From: Dermacentor variabilis
Lineage: Eukaryota; Arthropoda; Arachnida; Ixodida; Ixodidae
NCBI RefSeq assembly: GCF_050947875.1
Contig: NC_134577.1
Location: 66,095,639 to 66,159,638 of the forward strand
Length of the DNA stretch: 64,000 nt
Reading direction: 5' to 3'
The notes beneath the pieces were generated by a model that worked only from the letters and a program-made list of their open reading frames with translations, made no database searches and was not told where the DNA came from. Positions 11,960-61,274 of the stretch are shown here, piece by piece. Every line of letters starts with the position of its first letter. Within the stretch, counting starts at the first letter, position 1. The translations under genes and the position numbers were made by a program.

Positions 11960-12830
11960 AGTAAACGCACTGTGCCCCCTAAATGGGCGGCCTGCTCATG
12001 CCAGGTTGCCGCGGGCGATGGCCATTTCCCGTGTCCATTCGATCAGGCTGCGCTGTTTCTTCGGGTCCAAGTCTGTTAGCTTGGCCTACCGCTGCTGCTC
12101 AGTTAGTGTTCGGATATTTACTGGGCCACATTTTCGCACACATCTGCATACCATATGACATAGGGTGTCCGAGGCACCACAGTACTTGCAGATGTATGAG
12201 TGCTCATATGGCGAAATTCGATGCAGTAAGATACCGTGGACATAAGTATTGGTTTGCGATTTCCTGAATGTTACTGCTTCTTCCTTAGTTAGGCTTTGGT
12301 GAGGTGGAGGGTAAGTTCTTCTGTCTAGCCTGTAGTGTTGTAAAATGTGTCGTAAAATTAGGCTGTATTTTTTCCGCACTTCATCCTTCGTCCTTAGCGC
12401 GTCCTCTGAGAAAGCCTGGTGAACGTGAGCTCGGGCAGAGGCGTCGGCTCCCTAATTTCCCAGCAGAGATTCGTGGCCTGAAGTCCAAACAATGTATATA
12501 TCTAGTAGGTACTTCTTTGCCGGGGTTGTGAGGATTTGCTGGGCTTGCCTGGAGATTCTCCCTTTCTGGCAATTTTGGCAAGCCGTTTTTTTTTCACGTT
12601 TCATTGTGAAAAAAAAATCCGTGATGGTTTCCGTATTGGAAACATACGTTGCCATCAGTATACCTTGCCATTACCGCGGCTCGTTCGTACTTATGCTTCG
12701 TCCATCTTCTCATACTTCCTGTAAGGTATTTGCTAAAACCGGAACTCTGCAAGCGCAGACGAGACTGAAGAACGCTTTCGTCGCCTCAAATTTGCTGACG
12801 CAGACATAAAGCAATTCACTTCTTCAGAAT
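11960..12830 (-). mobile_element. I-like LINE fragment: end of RNase H and C-terminal zinc region
   Basis: On the minus strand, readings between 12655 and 12450 contain CQNCQKGRISRQAQQIL and WTSGHESLLGN, the usual end of the LINE RNase H domain (TPGHES, GN). After a frame change, 12379-12086 has PPHQSLTKEEAVTFRKSQT, then CKYCGASDTLCHMVCRC, a C-x2-C zinc motif, and the protein tail to about 11985. The copy has frameshifts and lacks its reverse transcriptase. Confidence 0.75.
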
Positions 12831-12971
12831 GAGATGAGTATTACATTTAACAACACACCACGTGACCTAATACCTGCAGATTTGTTTGGAAGTATGCGCA
12901 AGTGATGACGCGTACGAACACGTAAAAACTACACAAGACGACGATGGGAAGGGAGGAGGCGTGGCAGGGGA

Positions 12972-12981
12972 GATGATGATA

Positions 12982-13059
<78 letters not shown>
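12972..13059. repeat. (ATG)n microsatellite at a LINE 3' end
   Basis: About 29 ATG/GAT units with one interruption. On the minus strand it directly follows the LINE fragment at 13060-13490, so it fits the (CAT)n terminal repeat of that element. Confidence 0.95.
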
Positions 13060-13490
13060 CAAGAGGGCTGGTTTAGCCTGGCTAATGGTCCGGTCCCCTA
13101 GTTCAGGGCTCTGCCGGCTCTTGCCATCTTCTCAGCTCTCAGGACCAGCTTGAGCTGGACAGAAGTGCCTCCCGTTGCTCCATCGTGGTGTTCGTTTCGG
13201 GGTGGTTTGTGTTTTGCAGCGTGCGCTCCCACGTAATGTGGCCGAAGGTTGGTGTGGCCTCGCATCTCGGGCATTCGTCCCTGCAGGCTGTGGGGTGTAT
13301 GCGACGTAATATGTGTAGGTTCGTGCAAGTGCTTGTCTGGAGTGTACGTCAGACAGCGGCATCGTCCTTCTTCAGCTTTCGACGGGGTGGTGGATATCGT
13401 AAGCGGCTCCCTCCGTGGAAGTTCAGGACGGCTGAATGCACGAGGTCGACCGGGTCCGGGTCTTCTGCAGTGGCGTGATGAGCGCTCGGG
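13060..13490 (-). mobile_element. LINE C-terminal fragment ending in (CAT)n
   Basis: Minus-strand readings give a block from RDARPHQP through CKTQTTPKRT, and in a second frame LQGRMPEMRGHTNL and LVLRAEKMARAGRALN followed by a stop at about 13099. The layout matches the segment after RNase H in tick LINEs. Several frame changes show it is dead. Confidence 0.6.
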
Positions 13491-13500
13491 TTACGTACAG

Positions 13501-13946
13501 TCGCGATCAATTTGAAGGTGATCGCTCGAGCGACGACCAGAACTAGGAGCAGCGCCACTTTACGTCATCACCGTCGGCCGAGAGGGAAACATCAGATATC
13601 TCCCCTCTCTCTCTTTTGGTGTTCCCTGAAAAGCCGTCATTCCCGTTACCGTTCACGGCATAACCTGCGAATTTATTTCGATTGCGTTATGAGCTTTTGC
13701 AGAGAGGCGTCATTGTTTAGCCAAGACATGCATTAGGAAGCGACGCACACAGATCACTGCCATGAATGGGAAACAAACACAAAAGTGTGGCGAGTTGGTC
13801 TTGGGGGTTATGGTTGCCGGCTGGAAGAGCCTAATCGGGGAAGAAGGCAGCGCAATTTTTATCTTCGCAGTTCCGAAATCGGCCGCTATGTTGCTTGGAA
13901 GGCCCGCCGGTCGATGCTCGCACGATCACCTTCAAATTGATCGCGA
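13501..13946. mobile_element. 446-bp element with perfect 24-bp terminal inverted repeats
   Basis: 13501-13524 (starts TCGCGATCAATTTGAAGG) is the exact reverse complement of 13923-13946. Weaker inverted similarity extends several bases outward (CGTACA on each side) and inward. The interior has no stop-free transposase frame. It behaves as a non-autonomous DNA transposon (MITE). The outermost boundary and target duplication are unclear. Confidence 0.75.
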
Positions 13947-14309
13947 ATGTACGAGGCCTCGATCTGCTCTGTCGGCGTGCAGGTTACCCATGATGCCAGC
14001 GTGGTCCGGCATCTAGACGATGGTTAGGGTGGTGAGGCCCCCAGTGTCCTCCTTTGGTATTTGGGCTGCGACTTGCGCAGCGGGTCTTCCGATTCTTCCA
14101 TGTAGGAAGCTGCGGCGAAACACAAGGGGGAGGTGTAATATGTATCTTTTAATGATCTGGTGGTCTTCCTGGAGTCACTAAGGGCTGCACACAGCCGGAT
14201 GGAAATTCCTTTCTTGCTGGCCATTGAGTTGTGGGTCTCACTTCGCAGTATAACAACGAGCGAAATCCTCTTGTTCGTGTTTTCTTGTACCTGCTGTGGT
14301 ATACATAGT

Positions 14310-14575
14310 CCAGTGGCTATGACTTCGCGCGGCTCAGCCCGAGGTCGCAGTTTCGATCTCAGCCACTGTGGTTGCAACTCGATGGGAGCGAAATGCAATT
14401 AACGCTCGAATATTTAGATTTTTCTTGTGCTTGCAGTTGTTGACCTCAGTGGTCCTGGATTTAAGTGCACATTAAGGAACCCCAGGTCGGCAAAATTAAT
14501 ACGCAATCTCCCACTACGGCGTGCCTCATAATGAGGTCGTGGTGTTGGCTAGTGAAACTCCGAACTTTTGAATGT
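14310..14575 (+). repeat. Ruka-type SINE, old and interrupted
   Basis: It has the SINE body blocks GAGGTCGCAGTTTCGATCTC, GGGAGCGAAATGCAA, TTTAAGTGCACATTAAGGAA and CTACGGCGTGCCTCATAAT in order. The A-box part is decayed, and about 40 bp near 14415-14458 is inserted between the body blocks. Confidence 0.8.
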
Positions 14576-15074
14576 TTTCCTTTGTGACTTGCGGTTTTTT
14601 ATGAACAGTCGCTTATGCAAACAATAGCGCATCCACAAGCCCACTGATATATCCCAACGCCTTTACCGGGGGCACACGACTTTCTCCGACCCATTTTGTT
14701 AGTTTATAGTCATGTAGACGTGGTCCTGTTGTAACCGGAGTGAAGTGGAATTTGCTGCAGTGCCATTCGGCGAGTTGGACCGTGGCCTCCGAAATGGGAC
14801 AGCGCACGGTGTTTGATATACCGCGCGCACCACCGGATCATGAAGGCCTTGTTTGAACCCGTGGTGCCAGTGACGTCACGCCGAGACCACTGGCATGCTT
14901 ACTGTCGAAGCCCACTTTCAACGACGTCCGGAAGAAAACGGAAAAATCGTTTGAGCTTGTGAAACAGCGAATTCAAAACTAGCTTTCTAAAAGGTGTAAA
15001 ACATTAAATTTGCCCTTCTTTACGATAATTCGTGTCTTTTTAATTTCTGCTGGGAATCTATGTATACGGGTGCA

Positions 15075-15350
15075 CTTATAATAAACCGCATCATAAGAAG
15101 CCAACAAAGACACCAAGGACAGCATAGGAGAAATTACTTGTACGTATTAATTAAGTTTTAAAAAATAATAATGAAAATGAAATCGGATGAAAGAAGTTGT
15201 TGGCTAGTTGTTTTTTTCATACACTTTCAATTCCATTAATTGATCATCTCTTTAATTCAAATAAGTACAAGTAATTTCCCCTATGCTGTCCTTGGCGTCT
15301 TTTTTTGCTTCTTTTGATACGACCAATAAAAATCGGGCCCCTCGGTTTGC
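15075..15350. repeat. Inverted duplication of a SINE tail (long hairpin)
   Basis: The left arm (about 15085-15200, with GAAGCCAACAAAGACACCAA) and the right arm (about 15212-15330) are reverse complements over roughly 110 bp at about 85%, separated by a short centre containing GTTGTTGGCTAGTTG. Each arm is the 3' tail of the SINE family seen at 37450-37700. Confidence 0.8.
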
Positions 15351-16386
15351 TTTCTTCTCGTTCATTATGAGAAACCAGTTAGACGGGACAAACATAATGT
15401 GATTAACGTTCATAACGCGCGTGATGTGTTAAGTGCGGCCAACATATCGCGCAAGTCTGGACAGGTTAAGACAAAGGGTGGCCGTCACTGCTTGCACGCC
15501 GTTTTTTTTTTTTGAAGTTTTTCGATGACCCATTGGCACAGAAGATTTAGCAGCATTTCTAGAGCCTCACGGGGTACAATATTTGCCATACGACTAATAG
15601 TGGCTTGCAAGTACAATATTAAAAAGAAAGCAGAAATAGTATCGTTTTTTTTTTTCAATCTAGGGTAGGCAAAGCGCTGGTGTGTTTTCCATAGGCATCG
15701 CGACTAGTTGAAGAAACTATAGCCGCTGTAGATGAATTCACCGTGTTTGTGCAGACTAATGTTCACATTTTCTTTTCTCATCTTCTGTTCTGCCGATTGC
15801 TGTGCACGTCGTGCGTGGGTTCAACGATAATTGCATAATGTTTCAGCAGCATGAACGGCAATAACCTTAAAGGCCCAAATATGACTCGCGATTAAATGAG
15901 AGTAACGTTTTCCGCCTACTGAGGAAAATGCTAGCCGGGCAAATTAGGCGCCTCCCTCATTCGAATGGTTAGAAAAGTAAATGGAAGAAGAGGCAGTTGA
16001 AGTCGCCGACGTCCGCTCGCTCCCAGGTAAGCGGCGGAACGGGATAACGTCGGATAAATAAGGCCCTTGTCTTCTTTTACTGCATCATTCTGCATGTTGG
16101 GGGTTCAGACCGCTGTTGATTTTCTTCGCTGACGGGGACTACAAGACTATAACTTGAGAGGAGAGTGGTTATGAGTATCAGATGGAGGCGAGCGCCTGCG
16201 CCAAATCTCGTTTTGCTGTTAACTGGATGTGGTAGCTTTTGTAGGCATAGTTTTCTGCTGGTGCTCGAGCACAATGTCGTGGGTACAGTAGCATTAAAGC
16301 ATTAGCATAGCATTAGCAATAGAATTAAAATGTTGCTGTCTTCATATTTGCGTATCTGTGAGTGCGTTTGGAACCCTGCTGAATAA

Positions 16387-16389
16387 GAA

Positions 16390-16432
<43 letters not shown>

Positions 16433-16434
16433 AT
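16387..16434. repeat. (AAAT)n microsatellite
   Basis: About 12 AAAT units just upstream of the main gene. Confidence 0.95.
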
Positions 16435-17035
16435 GAATGGATTAACCATTTATCGATTGAACGATCGAATGATGAACGTTTGAATAAATAAATAGTCTTG
16501 ATTTCTGTTAGGCATTATCATACACCAGGCAAGTTTCCCATTACATGTCACACGCATACCAGGGTATTCCGCAAAAGTTGCGAAGGACCAAGTATAGCTC
16601 GCTTAATGTTTCAGGAGGATCAGGTTTGTTCGACATTTATGTACACTAAATTCGAACTGGTGGCTATTGCAACGTTAATTGTAAGTAGGCTGATATGAAC
16701 AACAGAGTGACATAGAGCGAGTTTGAAATTGCGTTTTAGGTGAAAGATCGGGGTAACAGAGGATTTTGATAATGTGATAAATTATGCTGGGTTATAGTTT
16801 GATGGTATGGTTTATGATAAACTTGTTTCCTTCTGCGAAACAGTGTAAATTCTTGGACGATTTCCATGAATCGAGATGATCAAAGAAAGTGTGAGTGCCT
16901 GACAGAGGGTGCGCGTTGAGACACATAGTATGCCGCAAGAGCCATATGACCAGCGAATAACCATTACTCATTATTCGTTTCATCATCGCCTTCTACCCTG
17001 CACACGGACAGAACCCGAAAAAACAGCGCACCAAG

Positions 17036-54595
<37,560 letters not shown>

Positions 54596-54665
54596 TGAGG
54601 ACGTGCGGACTCGGCGCGACATGGCTCCCACGGCGTCAGAATAAACGTGCTCCGGACACTAGCAC
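54596..54665 (+). terminator. 3' UTR and polyadenylation signal of the FRRS1-like gene
   Basis: AATAAA at 54640-54645, 45 nt after the stop. Another AATAAA lies near 54770. The first would give a very short 3' UTR; use of either is inferred. Confidence 0.5.
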
Positions 54666-54796
54666 TGGGCTCGAACCACGCTTTCACTCCTCGGATCGGG
54701 CTATACCAAAGCTCTCTGTTAGCACGCTGTCGTAATTAGCTTTCTTTTCTTTACGAGTTAGAAAGCAAAAATAAATGCACGCTATTGTGGATGTTC

Positions 54797-55480
54797 AAAA
54801 GCCTGGCGAGTGAACAAGAATTCGTGACCGCAAGTCAGCGTCTACAGTTTGTACTAGGAGTGCGTTTATCTATAGGCCAATTGCTCACACGGAACCTTGG
54901 TCATGAAAAGACATTTACAGAAGAATGAAAACGGCTTGGAGTGCATACGGGAAGTATTACGAAATGCCGACTGGGAGCGTACCCCTGTCCTTGAAAGGAA
55001 AGTGTAAAATCATTACTATACCGGTGATAACAAATGGGGCAGAAACTTGGAGGTTAAAAAAGACGCTCGAAAACAAGTTGTGGACCGCGCAAAGAACGAT
55101 GGAACGAAAAATGTTAGGCCTAGCGTTAAGACACAGGAAGAGAGCGGTGTAGATGAGAGAGCAAATGGGGATAGTTGATAGCCTGGTTGGCATTAGGAGA
55201 AAGAAATGGAGATGAGCAGGCCATGTTTTGCGTAGGGTAGGTAGCCGATGGACCATTAGAGTTACAGAATGGGCGCCAAGTTAAGGGCAGCGCAGTCGTG
55301 GACGGCAGAAAATTAGGTGGGGTGTTGAAACGAGGAAGTTTGCAAGCTTAAGTTAAAACCAGCCAGTGCAAGACGCAGGCAACTGGAGATCGCGGGGAGA
55401 GGCCTTCGGCCTGCAGTGTCCATAAGAAATGTGATCGTGGTGGTTGTGGTGGCGATGATGATGATGATGATGATGATGAT
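54797..55480 (+). mobile_element. RTE/BovB-like LINE C-terminal fragment with (ATG)n tail
   Basis: Reads MKTAWSAYGKYYEMPTGSVP, NGAETWRLKKTLENKLWTAQ, LALRHRKRAV, then stops and frame changes, RWTIRVTEWAPS and RSRGRQKIRWG, with the (ATG)n tail at 55454-55480. It aligns block for block with 31784-32660. Confidence 0.9.
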
Positions 55481-56029
55481 TGTGAATGAATCGACAAAGG
55501 CGAGGATTTCACGGGGTGTAGCTACAGAAACCGATGTGCAAAGGCCCCTTTCGGTTCGAGATCTGCGCTCTGGAACGCACTGGTAAATCCTTCTTTTGAT
55601 GAGGTATTTTCTAACCTCTCGTAGCCGAAATTCTTTTTCCCGAACAAGAACAACTGTACAGCAGTTAGGAATACCCTTATGCAGTGTCAGAATATATAAA
55701 GTTAGCTTCACTATATTTAGCACCACAGGGCCAAATTTCCGGGCTCGTTATAAAATATCCTTAAACGGGCCTCTGGCTCAACAGTACACGTGTATATGGG
55801 CAAGTTTTCGCACTGTACAAACCCCCATTTGGTTGCTGAATTGTCCGAGATCTTCAGGCAGCCTTTAAAGCTATCAGTATTGAAATATGAATGCAGTTTG
55901 TGCACCGTTATTAGGAGAGCCCCGTGAGGGTAATTCGAACGAAAAGACCCATGGATTGAGTTCATTCGATGACCGCGAGCAAGCACTCACGCTCGTAACT
56001 AGAGACTTTAGGTGAAAACCTTTTTTTTT

Positions 56030-56440
56030 TCATCCTTACTGTGCCTTTTTAACATATAAGCATGAACTATTGCTCTTTAAGCATCTTAGTGGCACTTTTA
56101 ATGCGCTATATCTTTAAGTGTCGATTTCAATGTTAGTGCCTGTAGTCGATTTTCAGAGCCTAAAAATGGCTTTTTCTGTGTTTCGTCCTAGCCTTATTTG
56201 GTTCTTAATGTTATATTGCCCATGCACTGGGGAACTTTGTTGAAGGCAGGCAGTTATTACCAAAAGCACATTGCTGGTGCAAAGACTGTTATTAACAGAT
56301 CTGCAATAGACTGTATAGTCGTTGAAAGAAGGGTTGAAACTGCTGTACGCAACGATAGCTTAGAAGGTGACCAAGTAGACTTGTGTGCTCACTTAAGTTT
56401 TTAGCCGGAATCATCTAGAGGTTTGAACGCTCGCGTGCGA
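56030..56440 (+). other. Repeat-family copy 2 (unknown protein frame)
   Basis: A frame open from 56198 to 56404 reads MHWGTLLKAGSYYQKHIAGA, then VVERRVETAVRND and LCAHLSF. It aligns without frame change to copy 1 (45010-45690, minus). The flanks also match copy 3 (TTTTAACATATAAGC/TTTAACATGTAAGC, TTTTCAG, GTCCTAGCCTTA). Confidence 0.45.
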
Positions 56441-56559
56441 CTGTATATGCCTTAAATGACAGCTTTAGGGCCTGTTATAGGTGTATAAAACAGCAATTTC
56501 AGTGCCTAAAGATCCGGGAACTAGTCATACAATTGAAGACCGTAACTTTATGTAATATG

Positions 56560-57200
56560 CCTCTTTTTCCCCTTACATCCTTATTATGCTGATTTAACAT
56601 GTAAGCGCGAACTATGGAACTAGAAACATTTTATTGGTACTTTTATTGCGCCTATACATACCTCCTGCGATGTTCGTGTCTATAATAGATTTTCAGTGCC
56701 TAGAATATAATTTTCCGTGTTTTGTCCTAGCCTTACTTTGTTTATAACGTTATCACTGGCTGGGTAACTTGGTTGAAGGCGTGAACGTAGCCGATTATTA
56801 CGACAAACACTTTGACAGTGTGTAGGCTGTTATTAGCAGCTTTTCAGCTGACTGGATCATCGCTTTAAGATGGGCTCGTACTCCGTTATGTTCCAGAACA
56901 GTTGAAGATGACTTAGCTTACTTGTGCGCTCATTTCACGTTTTCAGCCGACATGATCGGGCAACCTGATTGATCAGCTGCAACTCTGACCCGGAATGCAG
57001 AGCTCATCTTGGACGTTCAGGAAAATTTCGCCACCATGTCAAGTGCACGCACCTTTTGATGATAGAGTTAGCTCGAAACTTCGGTCTCCTTCGGTCAAAA
57101 ATCCCGGCTTTTCGGTACTGAAAACAAAACTGTCAGATTATTCCGACCAGCCAACATTCTGGAATTCCAGAGGGTGTTGGATTGTCAGAGGTTCCTAAGT
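56560..57200 (+). other. Repeat-family copy 3 (unknown protein frame, broken)
   Basis: Reads VADYYDKHFDSV, a stop, AVISSFSADWIIALRW, LCAHFTF, a stop, AATLTRNAELILDVQENFAT and, after a frame change, DDRVSSKLRSPSVKNPG. The blocks match copy 1. More decayed than the other two. Confidence 0.45.
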
Positions 57201-57659
57201 ACAAATGTGCGTCTAACTTCACTGGATATTGAGCGTTATTTTGCTCTATACAAATTAATAGTGAGTGGGAAAAGGCGCTAGATAAAACCCGAAGACCTTG
57301 AGATGGTGCTTGTTCGTCGCTGCTCTCGCATTTTCTTTTTCATGGTGTCTATAGGCATACCAAATTTCAGATGTCTTCTAACGTAAGCAAATTGTCTCAT
57401 TACGTTTTATTGAGAAATTAATGTGAATTTCGACAAGTAGGTTTAGTGGGCTGCATTACTTGGAAAATCGTAACTTATTGTTAATTGCACAGCGGAAGTT
57501 TTCATTATTTGTGCCTCTACATGGGGCCTAAAAGGACAGTATCTGGCGGCAATACATTTGCTAAATTCCAGTGTTAATGCGTGTTGTTGGCGCCTAAAAC
57601 TATTTGCTTTAGTGCCTACACATGGGGTCTCTTGTCGTCTGGCTTTCTAATTAGGGGCT

Positions 57660-57698
57660 CTGCAGGGAGTGTACGTGCCATGCCGGCACTCCCTGCAG
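57660..57698. repeat. Perfect 12-bp hairpin
   Basis: CTGCAGGGAGTG at 57660-57671 is exactly inverted at 57687-57698, with a 15-nt loop, followed by a G-rich run (57700-57716). Confidence 0.9.
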
Positions 57699-57719
57699 GC
57701 GGGGGGGAGGGGGGGGCAA

Positions 57720-58280
57720 TAAAACACGTGTAAGAGTGGTTAAAAACGTGCAATAAAACCAACAACCACACTGTTGATCTTGTGCAACTTGAAACAAGCA
57801 AACAAATAATACGAAGGTAAAGAAACAATACGACATACATAATTAAACGGAAGAATACATTAGGCGGGAGAGTTGACCGAGGTAGACTATATTAAGAGTG
57901 GTTTGTGACGAATTCTAAACGGTGAACACTGGGAACAGAAAGTTATTGAAAGTGATGTGTTGGATATTCACGGAATTTCTTGCGGTCAGTACCGGTAACG
58001 AAGTGGTCGGGGAGCGCATTCCAAAGAAAAAAAAGAAAAACGATTACATTTGGGAAGACGGCAGTGATCCTGGCTGTTGCGCGGCCGGGTAAAGGTGCTA
58101 TGGCAGAGCTGTGACACATACGAGAGGATGTTCGCAATGGTGATTTAAGAAGGTGGTGGGTTCAGCGCGGATTGTAAAAGAAGAAGAGAGGCAAACAAAG
58201 GCTTGATATGATTCGGAGTGACTTCAGTGTTTGCAGACCGAATGATTGCTTCATGGAAGTAATCAATGGGTCTATGCCTA
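57720..58280. other. Unclassified AT-rich sequence after the main gene
   Basis: No gene is seen. Minus-strand hydrophobic frames at 57616-57840 are low-complexity. It may be the decayed 3' part of a minus-strand LINE. Confidence 0.3.
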
Positions 58281-58284
58281 GGTG

Positions 58285-58375
58285 ACTGTTTGTCGCCGCC
58301 TCGCTTCAAACAGGACGCCAATAAGTCATCATCGTCATCATCATCATCATTACCATCATCATCATATTCATATTC
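58285..58375 (+). mobile_element. LINE 3' terminal stub with (CAT)n
   Basis: TTTGTCGCCGCCTCGCTTCA, AACAGGACGCCAATAAGTCA then (TCATCA)n. The same terminus is at 59561-59620 and, on the minus strand, at 41603-41690. Confidence 0.7.
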
Positions 58376-59189
58376 GCGGCAGCGTTGGCATCGACCGTGC
58401 AAATAGCTCGCCTTCACGCATCCACAGCACCAGCGGCGGCATAGCATTAGCCTCTCTGCAATGCCCAAATAAAGCCTGCCGTGTCACTTTGTTCACACAA
58501 TAAATAAACACAAACTCGTGCTTCGATACTTTATGCATTCACACGAGGCTTCGCCGTATATACACTCGGATTTGTTGTATCAGACGATTTTTTTTTTTGT
58601 AGTGTGACGTTGTAGAAAGCTTGCCACATAATTTTAAAGCTTTCCTGCACCCGGCGCACCACCTCGACTCAGAAAGCGGATGGCATCGCGGCCCCTCAAC
58701 ATCGCCTCCGAGAACTGCGCTCCGACATGGCGCAGTCTCGGAGGCAATGGACCGACACTTCACGGCATAGTGTCTTTTTCAGTTAAGGGGCGGCGCTATG
58801 ATTAATTCGAAGGAGTGTCCACTTTTCTGAAGCGCTGGGATTCAAACCGGATGCAGGGGTTAACGGGTCACCAGTTAATCCAAGTTCTAGAGACTCTTGC
58901 ACGAGTGCGCTGTGGAATTCCGAAGGTTTAGGTGTTTTTGGTTGGCGGGGCCGCTGTGTGGCGTTTGTCTTCTATACAGGCAACCAGGAGTCATCAAAAG
59001 AAAGAGTAGGAAATGGATATATTAATTGAGTGGAAACTAGAGAAACACAAAGAACGATGACGGTTTACAACTATGACGAGAAAGAAATTGCCAAGAAACA
59101 TTTGTGTGATACCACAAGGAGTAGTACCTTGCCATTTGATGCTGTAGCTGGTGGACTAAGGACAAAAAACATACCTTAAAACAAGTATT

Positions 59190-59620
59190 CGCAACAAGGT
59201 GAGGCACGTGAGTGCTGACGCAAGAAATCTGGAGGCAACTCGGCGCATCCTTATGGAATGCGAAGCTGTTCACCCGGTGAGACCCGTAGGTAACGAACAC
59301 CTTCCAGAAGTCCAGGGATTGAAAGTGAATGGAGCCACTTACCGGTCAGCAGTCGGAATAAGAAAGATATGTTTAGACTATTACTGGTGAAGAAAAGACG
59401 AAGGGGTTGATAGGACTGGATCCGTTACAGGTGTCAGTAACGGTACACCGTATAGAACATTTAAGGAAGATGAAAAAGATGAAGGAGACGTAGACGAAAT
59501 TCTAGACTTCAAAGCATGCATAACATACCTGATGAGCCCAAGCAGGCTATTTGATCATTTGTCGCCACCCCGTCTTGAAGGGAGCGCCAATGGGAATCAT
59601 CGTCATCGTCATCATGGAAG
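59190..59620 (+). mobile_element. LINE C-terminal fragment with (ATC)n tail
   Basis: RHVSADARNLEATRRILMEC, then EAVHPVRPVGNEHLPEVQGL and VNGATYRSAVGIRKICLDYY, resembles the region after the reverse transcriptase in a tick LINE family. The 3' UTR ends TTTGTCGCCACCCCGTCTTG and an ATC-rich tail. A relative lies at 41650-42460 (minus). Confidence 0.7.
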
Positions 59621-59639
59621 GGCGTAGTGGTTTCGAATC

Positions 59640-61270
59640 GAGAATCGTTTGAGGATACTGGGGTTAGACACATACAATAGCTTGGATGGGAACATACTAA
59701 GCGCCCAATGTTAGGGCGTGAAAATTGTCACAGTAGTTGTAAATTTTACTGTCATAGTATTGAGTTACTCCATGTGGCAGTGCCAATTGCTTCTTACTCA
59801 AAGATAGAATGTATTTCACTCTGTTTAAAATTTGTAGCAAATTATACGCTGTTGCATCATATTTGTATTTATAATTGCGAGACCACTAGGTAATGTGCAG
59901 CTTCTGGACAAAGCGTTATTACATTTTTTCTAAAGGCAATTTTAGGTACTGCGAAATATAAAATGTTAAGCGTTATCCAAATGTTCTTTTTTTTTCGAAA
60001 TGACATTTTTGCTACGTGATTAGTTTTGGTGCATTCGTAACAGTCAAGTTGCCATCTCACGCATATATTCAAGTTAATTTTTGTTTAGGTGGTTGTCTTT
60101 ATCCACACCAATTTTGCCGAAGCCCCCATAGTGGGTATGTGCCATTTGTTGAGGGAACAAACAAACTGCTAACTGAGTTCCGGAAGGAAGTACGTAGGCC
60201 CTATGCGGTAATGCGCCGATATACAGCGTGCATAGAAAAAGATTACAAATAGTTGTTAACTTTTAAATATTGTATATATGGTTAAAATTTGGTTCAGGTT
60301 CACAGGGGAAGCATTACGTCGTGATTTTCTTTCGACTAACTCAATCTTAAGCAATTAATCAACATTAAAGAGCGGAACGTAAAGAACTGAAAAGCGAACA
60401 CGCCGATTTACGATGGAACCACACTGGAGATCAAAAAAAAAAAGAACGGAAATATGTATGTTTACAATCTAAAAAAAAAGTGTTTAGCATGTCATCCTCG
60501 CTTTAGCAACAATGTAGTGGTACACAAAATTACAGATTTCCTTGCGACCATGACCCAGGCTCTTCGCAGCAAAAGATAAAATATGTGATCCAGATAAACT
60601 AAGACCACTACGCGAAAGGAATTGCTCTATGTGTATCATACGTTCGGGATTATATCTTCGATAAAAGAGTACAAGGGAGGAAAATGCTTCAACGATTCTA
60701 GATCTTCACGCGGCGCTTCACGTCTTGTTTGCGTTCCCAGCTTGCCCCCCTGTCGGCCCTGCCTCTGTAGTGCAGCAGATATTTTGTATTATGCTTGAAT
60801 TCCCAGAAAGCCGCGGCCTCCTTAAAGAACGGTCTCGTGAAATTTGCCTGATTTTAAACTGCATTAGTAGTGAAACTGTTAGCCACTCAGCTTCGTGGTC
60901 TGATGTGTTACGCAAAGAAATTGAAAATATTTTATTTCATTTCATAATATCTGCGTGTTTCAACTGTTCTCGCCTTGTTTCTTTGTTGCGTGGGTTGAGC
61001 AATTAGCAAAGATGACGGCCGCACAAGCAGGTCTTTGGGTGGTGCGGTACGCTGTAACGAAATCGCTCGTTATACAAGAGAAATTTGAGATGAACGTATG
61101 AAAGGCGTAGACCAAACATAAAGACAAATGACGCGTGCCTTCACAATCTGCTAGCCACGGGGAATGTCCGGCTCGGGGCAGGAAACGCTCATTTGAGGAA
61201 GCGGTGGACGAGATCAGGAGGGCGTACACCATAAGCCCCGAAATGTCAATTCGTAGAATGTCAGCAGAGC
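59640..61270. other. Intergenic sequence, two unrecognised open frames
   Basis: 60016-60252 (+, 78 codons) and 60725-61006 (+, 93 codons, with SREICLILNCISSETVSHSA) are open frames I cannot assign. They have no splice or promoter support. The rest is AT-rich with nothing to name. Confidence 0.25.
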
Positions 61271-61274
61271 CCCT

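Larger units (their letters stand above)
3310..17035. other. Intergenic region between the two FRRS1-like genes
   Basis: About 13.7 kb made up mostly of mobile-element debris listed separately. I see no gene of its own. Long stretches with nothing recognisable are 3810-4770, 4950-5630, 6370-8240, 9570-10975, 11310-11960 and 15360-16380. No TATA box or other clear promoter motif stands out in the 200 bp before 17036, and the transcription start of the main gene could lie in an unseen non-coding first exon. Confidence 0.5.

Noticed and set aside
12847..13101. Open frames encoding poly-His (minus) and poly-Met (plus)
   Set aside because: They are readings of the (ATG)n microsatellite and have no codon bias or flanking domain.
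57660..57720. Hairpin plus G-run as a transcription terminator
   Set aside because: Intrinsic hairpin terminators are bacterial; this is animal DNA and the hairpin is followed by G, not T.
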